A stretch of 64,000 nt of DNA, taken from CAYXVF01 sp964468125 (GTDB lineage: Bacteria > Myxococcota > XYA12-FULL-58-9 > CAYXVF01). Position 1 is the first letter of the stretch. The number at the start of each line of letters is the position of its first letter. The notes beneath the pieces are model-generated. The model was not told where the DNA came from and ran no database searches. It worked only from the letters and a program-made list of their open reading frames with translations. Positions 7,523-16,381 of this stretch are shown in pieces. The translations under genes and the position numbers were made by a program. The DNA is taken from positions 20,991 through 84,990 of the forward strand of contig CAYXVF010000010.1 in the NCBI GenBank assembly GCA_964468125.1, written 5' to 3'.

Positions 7523-8422
7523 ATGCCGGTTGTACACCTTTCACTCGCCCCGGGCTCGGCCCATGGCGAGCTCGCCGAGGGCGAGGATGCGCGCGGAATC
7601 GTCGAAGCGGCGATGCGCGTTCGGGAGGACATTCTCGACGGGCGTCTGACCCCGCTCGTACACGGAGACGTGACGGGCCGCGCCCGAGAGGAAGAAATCG
7701 CAACACAGATCGCGGCCCTCCGGCGCAATCGGATCAAGCGCTATGTCGTTCGGATCGACACCGATTCGGGCCCCCGTATTCTCAAGCTGGCCGAGCCGGG
7801 CTCTCCCTGGCGGCGTTGGACCGCCACCGGCTCGAGGGCGCGGCAAGAACACTACTGGCACGCGCGAGCACAAACCCTGCGCATCGCCGCGACCGAGACC
7901 CGAGGCTTTCTCGAGCTGCGGCGGGGCCCCTTTGTGTGGCGAGGGGTCCAGGTCCAGACGGTCCTGAGCCCGGAGCTCGTGAGCCTCGAAGAACATCTGA
8001 TGCGCGAGATCCGCGAGCACGGGCACGCGGCGGTCGACTCCTTTGCCGAGCACCTCGCCCACTCGCACGAGCTGAAATTCTTTCACGCGGATTTGAAAGG
8101 GTTTCACGCATTCGTCGCCGACGTCGTTCCAAGTTTGGCCGGTCCTTCGCGCTACCGCCTCCTCTGGTCCGATTTCGGCCGGGTCGGGTTTCGAATCTCC
8201 CCGCGCCGAAGAATCATCAACCTCTATCAAGCGCTGCGCTTCGTCCTACCTCAGGACCAAAAAACCCGAAGGCGCTTCATTGCCCACTATTGCCATGTCA
8301 GTGATTGGCATCGCCACAACCCTGAAATCGTGATCAGGCGCGTACAACGCTTCCTCGAGCGCAAGCTGAGGACCCATCCGACGGCCCACCCCAATCCATG
8401 GCCCCGGTCCTACACGGTCTGA
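7523..8422 (+). CDS. WaaP/Kdo-kinase-like protein kinase fold protein
   Basis: This 299-residue protein resembles the lipopolysaccharide kinases (WaaP/KdkA, RIO-like fold) that phosphorylate heptose or Kdo in the LPS inner core. A conserved lysine lies in the N-lobe (RILKLAE, about residue 88). The catalytic-loop equivalent is FFHADLKGFHAF (about 184-195) and the metal-binding Asp is in LLWSDFGRVGF (about 210-220). The histidine and Asp-Leu spacing fits the kinase superfamily, but Lys replaces the usual histidine/Asn surroundings after DL, so the substrate is uncertain. It overlaps the start of the following GT22-like mannosyltransferase by 25 bases, suggesting a shared cell-envelope glycan role. 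Confidence 0.65.
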   Translation: MPVVHLSLAPGSAHGELAEGEDARGIVEAAMRVREDILDGRLTPLVHGDVTGRAREEEIATQIAALRRNRIKRYVVRIDTDSGPRILKLAEPGSPWRRWTATGSRARQEHYWHARAQTLRIAATETRGFLELRRGPFVWRGVQVQTVLSPELVSLEEHLMREIREHGHAAVDSFAEHLAHSHELKFFHADLKGFHAFVADVVPSLAGPSRYRLLWSDFGRVGFRISPRRRIINLYQALRFVLPQDQKTRRRFIAHYCHVSDWHRHNPEIVIRRVQRFLERKLRTHPTAHPNPWPRSYTV

Positions 8423-9972
8423 ACGAGTTCTACCGACGACGGCCCCTTCTCGTGATTTGGGGAGTCGGGCTGCTCCTTCGCTGGGTCACCGCGGTCTTCG
8501 CGATCGGCTTTTTCGCCCGGGACGACTATTTTCACGTCCTCGACATTTCCCTCGCCTGGATCGCTGACCCGGCCTTCGACTGGGAGTCGAGCGAACGAGC
8601 CGGCGCGGGAATTCGCTCTCATCTGCTTCCGCGGATCGTTCAGGGGGCTCTACTCGGGGCGGAAGGCATCGGCATCACGAGCCCCGTCGGACAGCTACGC
8701 GCCGTCTACCTCCTCATGGGCACCTACGCGTCGCTCGTCATCCCAGGAATGTGGCGCCTGATGGACGATCGCTCGCCCCGTGCCCAGATCCTCGCGACCT
8801 GGCTCGCCGCCGCGCACTTCATCTTGCCCTACGCGGGAACCCGGCTGTTGATCGAAGCCGCGGCGCTCCCGCCCCTGGTTTGGGGCCTCGCCCTCGTGCG
8901 TCGCGATGAGCGCGAATGGGACGTGCTGCTCGGTGGATTTCTGATAGGCCTCGCCTGTTGGTGGCGCTACCAGGTCGGCGTGATGGGGCTCGCCGTCGTT
9001 TTCGTTCTCGTCTTCCGCCGTCGATGGCGGCCGGTTGGGCTCCTGGCCCTCGGCGCAATGCTCGCGGTCTCAGCGCAGGGGGTCTTCGATCTCGCAACCT
9101 TCGGAGAATTTCTCGGCCCCGTTCGGGGCAACATCGCGGCTAACCTCGAGCCACACGATGCGCTGACCGACTCGAGCCCCTTCGCCTATCTCGGCCTGTG
9201 GATCGCACTCACCCTCCCGCCACTGACCGTTTGGATCGTTCCTCTGCTCTATCGGGCGGCACGCACTCTGCCCCTCGTCAGCGTCCCATGGCTCGCCTTC
9301 GTGCTCTTTCACTCCTTGGTGCCCCACAAGGAGGAGCGCTTCATGCTCCCCGCGCTGCCCCTGTTTCTGGCGCTCCTCGCCCTCACTCCCGATCTCTTGG
9401 ACAGCGCCCGGGGCCGCTTCTTTGCATGGGGTCGCAGGCTTCGCCGCGTCGGCTTCCTGGCGTTCGTGGGGGTGCACAGCCTCGCCCTGTTGATCGCGTC
9501 CGGGGCGCAGACGCAGGCGAACGCCCGGCGCGCGATGGAGGAGCTCCGGGTCGACGCTCAGGCCAACGCGGTCGTGTCCATGGGCCCAGAGCTGCAGCTC
9601 TTCTTTCTGGATCGGCCCGAGCTCCCGACGGCCCGGACGGGCCGACCGGACCTGGTCTGGCTCGGGCGCGTGCTCGCGGAGTTTCAACGCGACCACGAGC
9701 GGCTGCCGAACCGCTATCTCTGCTTCGAGCCCGAGTGCGGAACGATGGAGCTGATGCTTGCAAGCCTCGCCTTGAGCTGTGAAACGCCTCAGGTCTTTCC
9801 GGGGTTCTGGGCCGACCGGCTGGCCTACGCGCTCAATCCGGAGCACAACCGCCGCCGGGCTTCGGTCTGGCTCTACCGCTGCGACCGTCCGAGCCTCGCC
9901 CGAGCAATGTCGCACGAGGTTTCCCAAAGCGTCACACGCATCGGCACAACCCCACGGGCCAGGCGCCGATAA
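8398..9972 (+). CDS. GT22-type mannosyltransferase (ALG9/PIG-B-like)
   Basis: The 524-residue polytopic membrane protein has two features of glycosyltransferase family 22, better known from eukaryotic ALG9, ALG12 and GPI mannosyltransferases. One is the acidic first-loop motif RDDYFH (about residues 40-45). The other is the diagnostic VPHKEERFMLPALPLF, about residues 302-317. About ten hydrophobic helices are visible. These GT-C enzymes transfer mannose from a polyprenyl-phosphate donor to a lipid-linked glycan. The ATG at 8398 lies within the 3' end of the LPS-kinase-like gene. Donor and acceptor here are unknown. Confidence 0.72.
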   Translation: MAPVLHGLNEFYRRRPLLVIWGVGLLLRWVTAVFAIGFFARDDYFHVLDISLAWIADPAFDWESSERAGAGIRSHLLPRIVQGALLGAEGIGITSPVGQLRAVYLLMGTYASLVIPGMWRLMDDRSPRAQILATWLAAAHFILPYAGTRLLIEAAALPPLVWGLALVRRDEREWDVLLGGFLIGLACWWRYQVGVMGLAVVFVLVFRRRWRPVGLLALGAMLAVSAQGVFDLATFGEFLGPVRGNIAANLEPHDALTDSSPFAYLGLWIALTLPPLTVWIVPLLYRAARTLPLVSVPWLAFVLFHSLVPHKEERFMLPALPLFLALLALTPDLLDSARGRFFAWGRRLRRVGFLAFVGVHSLALLIASGAQTQANARRAMEELRVDAQANAVVSMGPELQLFFLDRPELPTARTGRPDLVWLGRVLAEFQRDHERLPNRYLCFEPECGTMELMLASLALSCETPQVFPGFWADRLAYALNPEHNRRRASVWLYRCDRPSLARAMSHEVSQSVTRIGTTPRARRR

Positions 9973-10029
9973 CCCAGACACGTTTCTGAACGCTCATGGG
10001 CTCGATTACTTACGTTGGGGATGGTTCCG

Positions 10030-10356
10030 ATGGACGAGGTGCTTCGCCTACTTGCGACCTTGAATCACGAAGCGGCGCTCCGTGAAATACCCGTTGGGCT
10101 TCGCGGCACTCACGCGGTGGCGGCGCAGCTTCCAGACGGGAGCGAGCAGTACTTCGCGTTGGAGGTCGAGGCCCACCGGTTGCGGGTCTGCGAAGACGAT
10201 TGGTCCACCCCGGAGCCGCTCTGCATCGACACCGGCAGCCTGAGCCGAGTTCTCGAGGGTCGCGTGACCGAACGGGCCACCTTCCGCCCTGCGGGTCATG
10301 CACTCCTCGACCTGATCGAGTACCTCCTCGGGGTGGGCTCAGAGGTGCGGGCATGA
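10030..10356 (+). CDS. Small unknown protein coupled to the LOG-domain protein
   Basis: This is a 108-residue acidic, cysteine-poor soluble protein with no signal peptide and no recognised family. It looks alpha/beta, with an N-terminal helix (MDEVLRLLATLNHEAAL), several strands (QYFALEVEAHRLRVCED) and a final helix (HALLDLIEYLLG). The ATG at 10030 is preferred over two just upstream because GGGG lies at a plausible spacing. The stop codon overlaps the next start (ATGA at 10353-10356), so it is translationally coupled to the 982-residue protein. It might be a chaperone or regulator of that protein, which is inferred from size and coupling only. Confidence 0.6.
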   Translation: MDEVLRLLATLNHEAALREIPVGLRGTHAVAAQLPDGSEQYFALEVEAHRLRVCEDDWSTPEPLCIDTGSLSRVLEGRVTERATFRPAGHALLDLIEYLLGVGSEVRA

Positions 10357-13301
10357 GCGGCATCCGACCCTCCCCAGAGCGAATTCTCGGCGACTACGCA
10401 GCGCCAGGTGAAGCGCTCGTGGTTCGAGACAACGACCAAGCGGTCGTGAACCCGAACATTGCGCGAAGGATCGAGCAGGCCGCGTTCTACGAGGGTGACC
10501 GAGCGGTCAACACGTTGGTCGACATGAATCTCTCGCTCCAGGATCAGCCGGAGCTCGCACGTGCCCTGCTCGAAGCCGCACGCAGCGCGGATCCCCATCC
10601 CGGCGCCAACGCGCGGACCGATCTCGTCCCTTGGCTTCGGGGCCTCGGTGCGCGTGAGGGAATGGCTGCGCTTTCGGACCGACAGCTCGGTACGATGATC
10701 GGCTTGGTCGAACAAGCGGTAGGCGACGCGGAGCGTGCGCCCAATCCTAGCGTCAGGAAGTCGCTCGTTGAGCTGGCGCGTGAGGGTCGGATCGCTCACG
10801 GAAGCCTCACAGTCAGCCCGAACGCGGTCCGTGCCACCTGGGCTCTCCTGGTTGCCTGCGTTCGCAATGGAGTCAAGGACCCGACGCTTTGCCGTCAGAT
10901 CGCCTCTGGGTCGCTCGAGCCCCCACGCCAGATGCCTCGTGGCCTCCTCCGTGACCTCGCGCGTCTGAGCGAGGCGATCGGCCTCTCGACCAGCAAGGGC
11001 GTCCACTTCAACGACTCCTACGTGCACTTCGGTAACTCGAAGCGTCCGGCGGAGACCGCCCTGGAAGGCCGGGTGTGGGCATCGCCTTCGACGATGAAGG
11101 AGATGAGCTTTTCGACCCTCCAGCGCGAGCTGCGCGCAAAGGAGTCGGTGCTCTTCAAGTCCACCACCGGTGCGCACAAGATCCTGAGCAGCTTGCTCTT
11201 TACCACTCAGTTGCCCGACCCGGAAAATCCAACGCGAAAAGGCGTGAACCTTTCGTTGGTTCCACTCGGCGCCGCCGATCGCGTCACGCGCGAAACCAAA
11301 GAGATGACCGGCCGCTTCGACGGAAACAATGCGGAAAAAGCGGTCCAGGTGGCGCGTACGCTCGCGATTCACGACCGAGACCTACGCCAAACCTTCGCAG
11401 ACTCCGAGTTTGCGAAGAAGATGAACCCCATGGGGTTGGTCGAGGACTCTGGCTTCTACCTCGAGCTCGGCCGCGAGAAGGAAACCGCATTTCTGAAGGA
11501 AATGCATCGACTGCTCTTCAGCGGCGAAACCCCACTGCTCGGCGCCGACGATGAGTGGTTGTTCGAGAGCGCTGGGCAGAGCGGTTTTCCCGGGCCCAAT
11601 CTCAAGCCGCTACAAGAAAAGCTTCCCGGTGGCTTCCCGCAGCTGATGGGATTGATCTACGACGCAGCGGAGGCGATCGGAGTCGACGCGCTGCCCTATC
11701 GCATGGTCTCGACGTTCACCATCGTCTCCCCGCGCCTCGATGAGGAATACACCAAGGTCTGCAAGGCGGGCGGCACATTCCTAAACCGCGCAGAGTTTCA
11801 GAAACGCCTCGACTCGATCCCGAACGGCGAAGTTTTCAACGCGCGCTTCCTAATGGTCCCGGACGGCCAAATGGGAAAAGCGAAGACCTTTGCGGAGCTG
11901 GGCGACGCGCTCTTCGAGAAGTCGAGCAACGAGCTTCCCGCGGAAGACCCGCGGCGCATGTTCTTCGAATGGTTGATCACCGAGGTCGTCGGGAGCCGCC
12001 CGGCGGCATCGAATCACAACACGCCGATCCGCATGGCGAGCGTCGGAGGCCCGCATACGGGCGGGCTCACGGATGTAAACCTCCGCTCTGCGCCAAAGGA
12101 CATCGACCTCCTCGGTCACCCGCAGGCCCTCGACTTCGGCGAAGTAGACGCGGTGCTCGCGAGCCCGATCGAAAACGACGCGAAGACCTCGGTGGAAGAC
12201 CCGAACCTCGTGCTCCTCACGCGCATGTGGGTGCGAAAACAGCTCCCGGTCTACATGGGCACGCCCTTCATCGTCGACAACCGGGACGGCGGTTTCGACC
12301 GGGCGCTCTCCGTGTTTACGAAGATGTCCCGGGACGGTCAGCTGGCCTCGGAGATTCCCCTACTCTGGGTCGCAAATGACGACGCGCAGCTCGAAACCTT
12401 CATGCAGCGGACCCGGGACCTGGTCAACGATCGGCCGGCGCTCAGCCGCGCGACCGTGGACGCTCATCAATCCGGATTTCCGACCCACAATCGCACGCTC
12501 ATCCCACTGCACGACAAGCCCGACGTGTTCATCGCGAGTGGCCATGCCACGGAGTCGGGCCATGCGGTCAGTGAGGCAGACCGAATCACGCGCTTTGTGA
12601 CCGATCGCGCACGCATCATCACCGGCGGCGGTTGGGACAAAGGCGGGATGGGAGCAACGCATGCCGCCTTCATCCGTCACCATCTCGAGCGTGCGATCAG
12701 CGAGCGCAAGCTCAATTCGGACACGATGGCGAAGCTCGACAGCTACATCGACGCTCAGGGTCTCGACGTTCACAAGCTACTCAAGCACATGCCGGGCCTG
12801 GTCGACCACCTCGCGCGCCATGGAGTGATCCCGGCTCGCGACTTCCTGGGCTCGAGCACTCAGGACTTCCTCCTGATGGAAGCACCGGACGGACGCCTGC
12901 CGCCAGGAACGGACTACGTCGACGCGGGCAATATCGCCCGTCGCCTCGAGGTTCTGTTGTCCGCGGGAGCGGTGACGGTCTTGCAAGGCTCGATCGGGAG
13001 TCTCGAGGAGATCGTCGAGGCGGTGGTGAAACACAAGCACCACCGAGCGCAGGGAAAGAGCTTCCCGGATGGAACGCCCGCGGAGCTCGGCAAGATCATC
13101 GTGGTCAATCGCGATGGGGTTTGGAACGCGATCGTCGAGGACGGGCTGGATGCGCTCCCATTCTTGCACGTCGTCAACACCGACGCAGAGGCGATCTCCC
13201 TCCTCGATCAGCATCTCGAGCAGGTTCAGGCCCTGAAGCGCGAAAGGAGCTCCGCGGTGCAGAGCGGCTGGATGGCGCTCCTCAACTCGCAACGCCGATG
13301 A
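10353..13301 (+). CDS. Large unknown protein with divergent LOG-like C-terminal domain
   Basis: The product has 982 residues and no signal peptide or membrane helix. The last quarter resembles the LOG/possible-lysine-decarboxylase Rossmann fold. ITGGGWDKGGMGATHAAF (about 754-771) aligns with the glycine-rich GGG..GLMG loop, and NIARRLEVLLSAG followed by VLQGSIGSLEEIVEAV (about 876-891) aligns with the catalytic Arg and PGGxGTxxE motif, with several substitutions. LOG enzymes release cytokinin bases from nucleotide monophosphates; related proteins act on other nucleotides. Residues 1 to about 700 match nothing I recognise. The start is set by the ATGA overlap with the upstream gene. Function unknown; nucleotide binding is inferred. 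Confidence 0.75.
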   Translation: MSGIRPSPERILGDYAAPGEALVVRDNDQAVVNPNIARRIEQAAFYEGDRAVNTLVDMNLSLQDQPELARALLEAARSADPHPGANARTDLVPWLRGLGAREGMAALSDRQLGTMIGLVEQAVGDAERAPNPSVRKSLVELAREGRIAHGSLTVSPNAVRATWALLVACVRNGVKDPTLCRQIASGSLEPPRQMPRGLLRDLARLSEAIGLSTSKGVHFNDSYVHFGNSKRPAETALEGRVWASPSTMKEMSFSTLQRELRAKESVLFKSTTGAHKILSSLLFTTQLPDPENPTRKGVNLSLVPLGAADRVTRETKEMTGRFDGNNAEKAVQVARTLAIHDRDLRQTFADSEFAKKMNPMGLVEDSGFYLELGREKETAFLKEMHRLLFSGETPLLGADDEWLFESAGQSGFPGPNLKPLQEKLPGGFPQLMGLIYDAAEAIGVDALPYRMVSTFTIVSPRLDEEYTKVCKAGGTFLNRAEFQKRLDSIPNGEVFNARFLMVPDGQMGKAKTFAELGDALFEKSSNELPAEDPRRMFFEWLITEVVGSRPAASNHNTPIRMASVGGPHTGGLTDVNLRSAPKDIDLLGHPQALDFGEVDAVLASPIENDAKTSVEDPNLVLLTRMWVRKQLPVYMGTPFIVDNRDGGFDRALSVFTKMSRDGQLASEIPLLWVANDDAQLETFMQRTRDLVNDRPALSRATVDAHQSGFPTHNRTLIPLHDKPDVFIASGHATESGHAVSEADRITRFVTDRARIITGGGWDKGGMGATHAAFIRHHLERAISERKLNSDTMAKLDSYIDAQGLDVHKLLKHMPGLVDHLARHGVIPARDFLGSSTQDFLLMEAPDGRLPPGTDYVDAGNIARRLEVLLSAGAVTVLQGSIGSLEEIVEAVVKHKHHRAQGKSFPDGTPAELGKIIVVNRDGVWNAIVEDGLDALPFLHVVNTDAEAISLLDQHLEQVQALKRERSSAVQSGWMALLNSQRR

Positions 13302-13314
13302 TCATCGACGCCCC

Positions 13315-14736
13315 CTAGTCTCCGTCACCGAGGAGCGCGAGAACGCGGTCGCGGAGCTCGATGCGCAGCGCGGGCGTGATGTCGCCCTGTGACTTTCTGC
13401 TCTTCTGAAAAATCCGATGAAGCGCTTGACGCTCCGTGCGTGGAAGATTCGTCACCCGCGGATCTTCACCGGGAAGTGACGCGCTGGACTCGACGGCGTT
13501 TTTTGCGTGCGCGCGGGTCCGCACGGCGTCGTAGTGCAAGAGTGCTCGGTCCAGCAGCACGAAGGGAAAGTTCGGATGCTCGAAGGGGCCCACCCGATAG
13601 CGCCGGCCGCCCTCGAGGGTCCGGCTGAGTCTGCCCGCAAAGCCATCGAGACGCGTCGCGCGCGCGAATCGCCGCTGCAAATGCAGCACACCGGCGCCTG
13701 CTCCCAAGGCTCCTCCGATGGCGGTGCCCGCCAAAACGGAGGCCCCACCGAGACTCGCATCGACGATGCTTCCGGTCACCGCGCCCGCGACGGTGTAAAG
13801 GGCGAGCACTTGGCCCGCACTGAGGCCGAGATCGTTCCAGGTTCGGCGGGCAAAGAGATCTTCACCGAAGGCTGGACGCTCGAGCTCCGCGACGTGCTCC
13901 CAGGACACCTCGTGGTGATGATAGAGGCGCTCGACTTCGCGTCGCGCACGCCTCTCGCGCTCGCGCAGGGCCTGGTGGAAGGCATCTTCGAGCTTTCTTG
14001 GATCCGTTTGATCAGACTCACTCGTCTCCATGGTGAAGCCGAGCTCGTCGATCAGGAGCTCGACGGTCACGCGCGCAACCTCCGAGCGCCGCCGGTCTCG
14101 GTCGGCGCGGAGCGCCTCGAGTGCGGTGGCGAGCGCGGGCTCGGCTTGCGGCGCGAGCTCGCGAAAGGTCGTGAGCAGTCGAACGCGTTGCTCAAAGCTC
14201 GCGGAGTGCGCATCGAAGTCGCGAACGACCTTGAAGTATTGATTCAGCGCACTTTGCCAGGCTTCGGTGTGGTCACCGTCGCCGATGCGGTTGATCAGCG
14301 CCATGCTCGGTTGGCCGGTCCAGCGGAGTATCTCCATCTCACTGGCGTAGTTCTCGCGGTAAGGCTTTGTCCCATCGACGACGTATAGAATCATCGCGCC
14401 ACTCAGTATCGGAGACAGGAGCTCGCGCTCCTCCCTGAAAGCATCGGTTCCTTCGTGCGCCCGGAGGAGCTCCTCGACCCGCTGCCGTCGCTCGTGTGCC
14501 GCTGGGCGCGCAGACTCGAGCCAGGCCAAGGCCGCGGGTGCGTCCTCGAAGCCTGGGGTATCGATCAGCGTGAACAACACGACCCCATCGACCCTGACCG
14601 GGTACTCCTTGCAGCGGCGCGTCGTGCCCGGGAGGGGCGAGATCTCGACCCGATCGTCTTCGGCAAAGGTCGCGATGACGCTCGACTTGCCCTTGTTCAC
14701 GCGGCCGACGACCGCAAACCGTGGCGCTTCGCTCAC
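13315..14736 (-). CDS. Era-like GTPase with DUF3482 domain
   Basis: This 473-residue protein starts with a TRAFAC GTPase domain: P-loop GRVNKGKSS (about 11-19), a G2 threonine in PGTTR, and G3 DTPGFED. The G4 position reads NRIGD, which departs from the usual NKxD. After it comes a long helical part with a Gly/Ala-rich hydrophobic stretch (about 305-340, VAGAVTGSIVDASLGGASVL...), as in DUF3482 proteins that associate with membranes. The start codon overlaps the stop of the DUF2868 gene (ATGA), and these two families are commonly found as a pair. The cellular role of the pair is not established. Confidence 0.75.
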   Translation of the reverse strand: MSEAPRFAVVGRVNKGKSSVIATFAEDDRVEISPLPGTTRRCKEYPVRVDGVVLFTLIDTPGFEDAPAALAWLESARPAAHERRQRVEELLRAHEGTDAFREERELLSPILSGAMILYVVDGTKPYRENYASEMEILRWTGQPSMALINRIGDGDHTEAWQSALNQYFKVVRDFDAHSASFEQRVRLLTTFRELAPQAEPALATALEALRADRDRRRSEVARVTVELLIDELGFTMETSESDQTDPRKLEDAFHQALRERERRARREVERLYHHHEVSWEHVAELERPAFGEDLFARRTWNDLGLSAGQVLALYTVAGAVTGSIVDASLGGASVLAGTAIGGALGAGAGVLHLQRRFARATRLDGFAGRLSRTLEGGRRYRVGPFEHPNFPFVLLDRALLHYDAVRTRAHAKNAVESSASLPGEDPRVTNLPRTERQALHRIFQKSRKSQGDITPALRIELRDRVLALLGDGD

Positions 14737-16277
14737 GCCGCCTCCACCGATTCAACACCGAGAAAGGGGTCCTCGATGAGCTCCAGCCGGTCGCGCCAGA
14801 TCGCCAGCTCATCGCGTTCAGCGGGATTCAGCTGCTCGCCAGAGCGGCCGCTAAAGAGCAGGACCCAGATGGGTTTCTGCTCCCCGACGGTCCCGCGAAG
14901 GGATTCGAGCCAGCGTCTGAGGCCCTTGTCCGGAGGCTCCCAGCTCTCGGCGAGAACCACGACCGCCCCCTCGCCGACGAGCTCGGCGGTCGCGCGACCA
15001 GGGCGCCCAAAGTCCAGGTCGAGCACGCGTTCGACCTGCCAATCGAATCGCTCCTTCAACACCCGCCGGATCGCGGCGTCCGGTGCGTCTGCGTTGCGCC
15101 ATCGAACGACGACGCAGGTCCCACTCGGAGCGAGCGGGGGCGCTCTGTGTTCCCCCTCCCCTCGCGCCGCCGGTGCATTCGTGTCCCGGCCGCGTTCGTG
15201 CTCGTGTTCGTGCTCGCCCTGTGTAGCGACTTTGGGCGCGGTGAGCCGTCGAAGAATCTGTTCCACCTCCGGCGCATCGAGGGGAACGCGTGCGAGGGCC
15301 CGCGCACGGAGCGTGATCGAAACGGTCAGCAGGAGCAGTCGTGGCAAAAAGCCGTAGACGACGGTGGCGGCCAACAGAAAGGGCCACCAGCCGCCGACCA
15401 GGGTCGGGTCACCTCGCGTCCCCGGCGCCGCGCCCGAATAGCGACCCTCGAGGCGAGAGTAGCGACTCTCCTCAATGAGCTCACGACTCGGGACCGCGTC
15501 CGGCAGCAGCTCGGCCCAGGGCATCGATACGACGCGAACCAAGCGGTGCATGCTCTCGGCGTTCAACGACTCGGTGGTCGTTCCCCAGCCAAAGGCGAGG
15601 TCGCTGACGACGACGAGCAGCAAGCCACCCGCCAGAACGCCGGCGTTGAAGGCGACACCGAAGGTCTGCGACAGCTCGACGAGCGTCCAACGCTCGAGCG
15701 GTCGGTAGAGCGAGCCGCGTCGTCGCAAGCGGCTGCGGCCGAGGAGAAGCGCCTCTCGCACGTCGGCCGTCAGACGCGACTCTGCGGCACCCGCGATCCC
15801 ACCCAACCAGGTCGCGAGCGTGCGCCAAAGCTGCTGGATATCGCCGAAGACCGGGGCATTCGGGAACAGGCGGGTGAAGGTGATCCCAACGAGCGACAGC
15901 ACGAGCAGCGCGAGCTGAGCACCCACGACGACCAGCAGAAACGTCCCCACGTTCACCGGCGGGCCGCCTTCCGAGTACGCGAGGAGCGCCATGGCCGTAC
16001 CCCAACCCAAGAGAAGCCCCGTCAACAGCAACAGCCCGCGCACCCAGCGAAAGCCGAGCGCGATTCGGCGGCCGAGCGCCGGGTTGTCGCCGGCGACCCG
16101 GAGCGCTTCGAGCCAGCGCGACAGCACATCGGCGCGGGAGTCAGAAGTTGGCAGTGCGTGGTAAATCGCACGGTCGCGTTCACGGAGGGCGTCCGGGTCT
16201 TGAGCTCGGTCGAGCGCGATTTGCGCCTCGAGGTCTACGATGTCTTCGAGCTTCACAGTGTCGGGCCCAACGAACAT
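14733..16277 (-). CDS. DUF2868 membrane protein, partner of the GTPase
   Basis: This 514-residue protein has four or so membrane helices (for instance GLLLLTGLLLGWGTAMALLA near 84-103 and VGTFLLVVVGAQLALLVLSL near 110-130, plus two further on). They are separated by large soluble parts, with a charged C-terminal soluble domain (about 340-514) containing an acidic/His-rich EHEHEHERG patch. The pattern fits DUF2868, which is typically encoded directly in front of a DUF3482 GTPase as here, with ATGA coupling. The first Met may not be the true one, since the start sits close to the divergent hydrolase gene. Function unknown. Confidence 0.7.
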   Translation of the reverse strand: MFVGPDTVKLEDIVDLEAQIALDRAQDPDALRERDRAIYHALPTSDSRADVLSRWLEALRVAGDNPALGRRIALGFRWVRGLLLLTGLLLGWGTAMALLAYSEGGPPVNVGTFLLVVVGAQLALLVLSLVGITFTRLFPNAPVFGDIQQLWRTLATWLGGIAGAAESRLTADVREALLLGRSRLRRRGSLYRPLERWTLVELSQTFGVAFNAGVLAGGLLLVVVSDLAFGWGTTTESLNAESMHRLVRVVSMPWAELLPDAVPSRELIEESRYSRLEGRYSGAAPGTRGDPTLVGGWWPFLLAATVVYGFLPRLLLLTVSITLRARALARVPLDAPEVEQILRRLTAPKVATQGEHEHEHERGRDTNAPAARGEGEHRAPPLAPSGTCVVVRWRNADAPDAAIRRVLKERFDWQVERVLDLDFGRPGRATAELVGEGAVVVLAESWEPPDKGLRRWLESLRGTVGEQKPIWVLLFSGRSGEQLNPAERDELAIWRDRLELIEDPFLGVESVEAA

Positions 16278-16381
16278 GCCGGGCCGCTCCTCTCACGCCT
16301 CACCCTAGCAGGAAATGCCGCTCCATCGCTTCCAGGGCGTCGATTGGCAGACACCAGGCCTTGCACGCTATCCTCTGGCGC

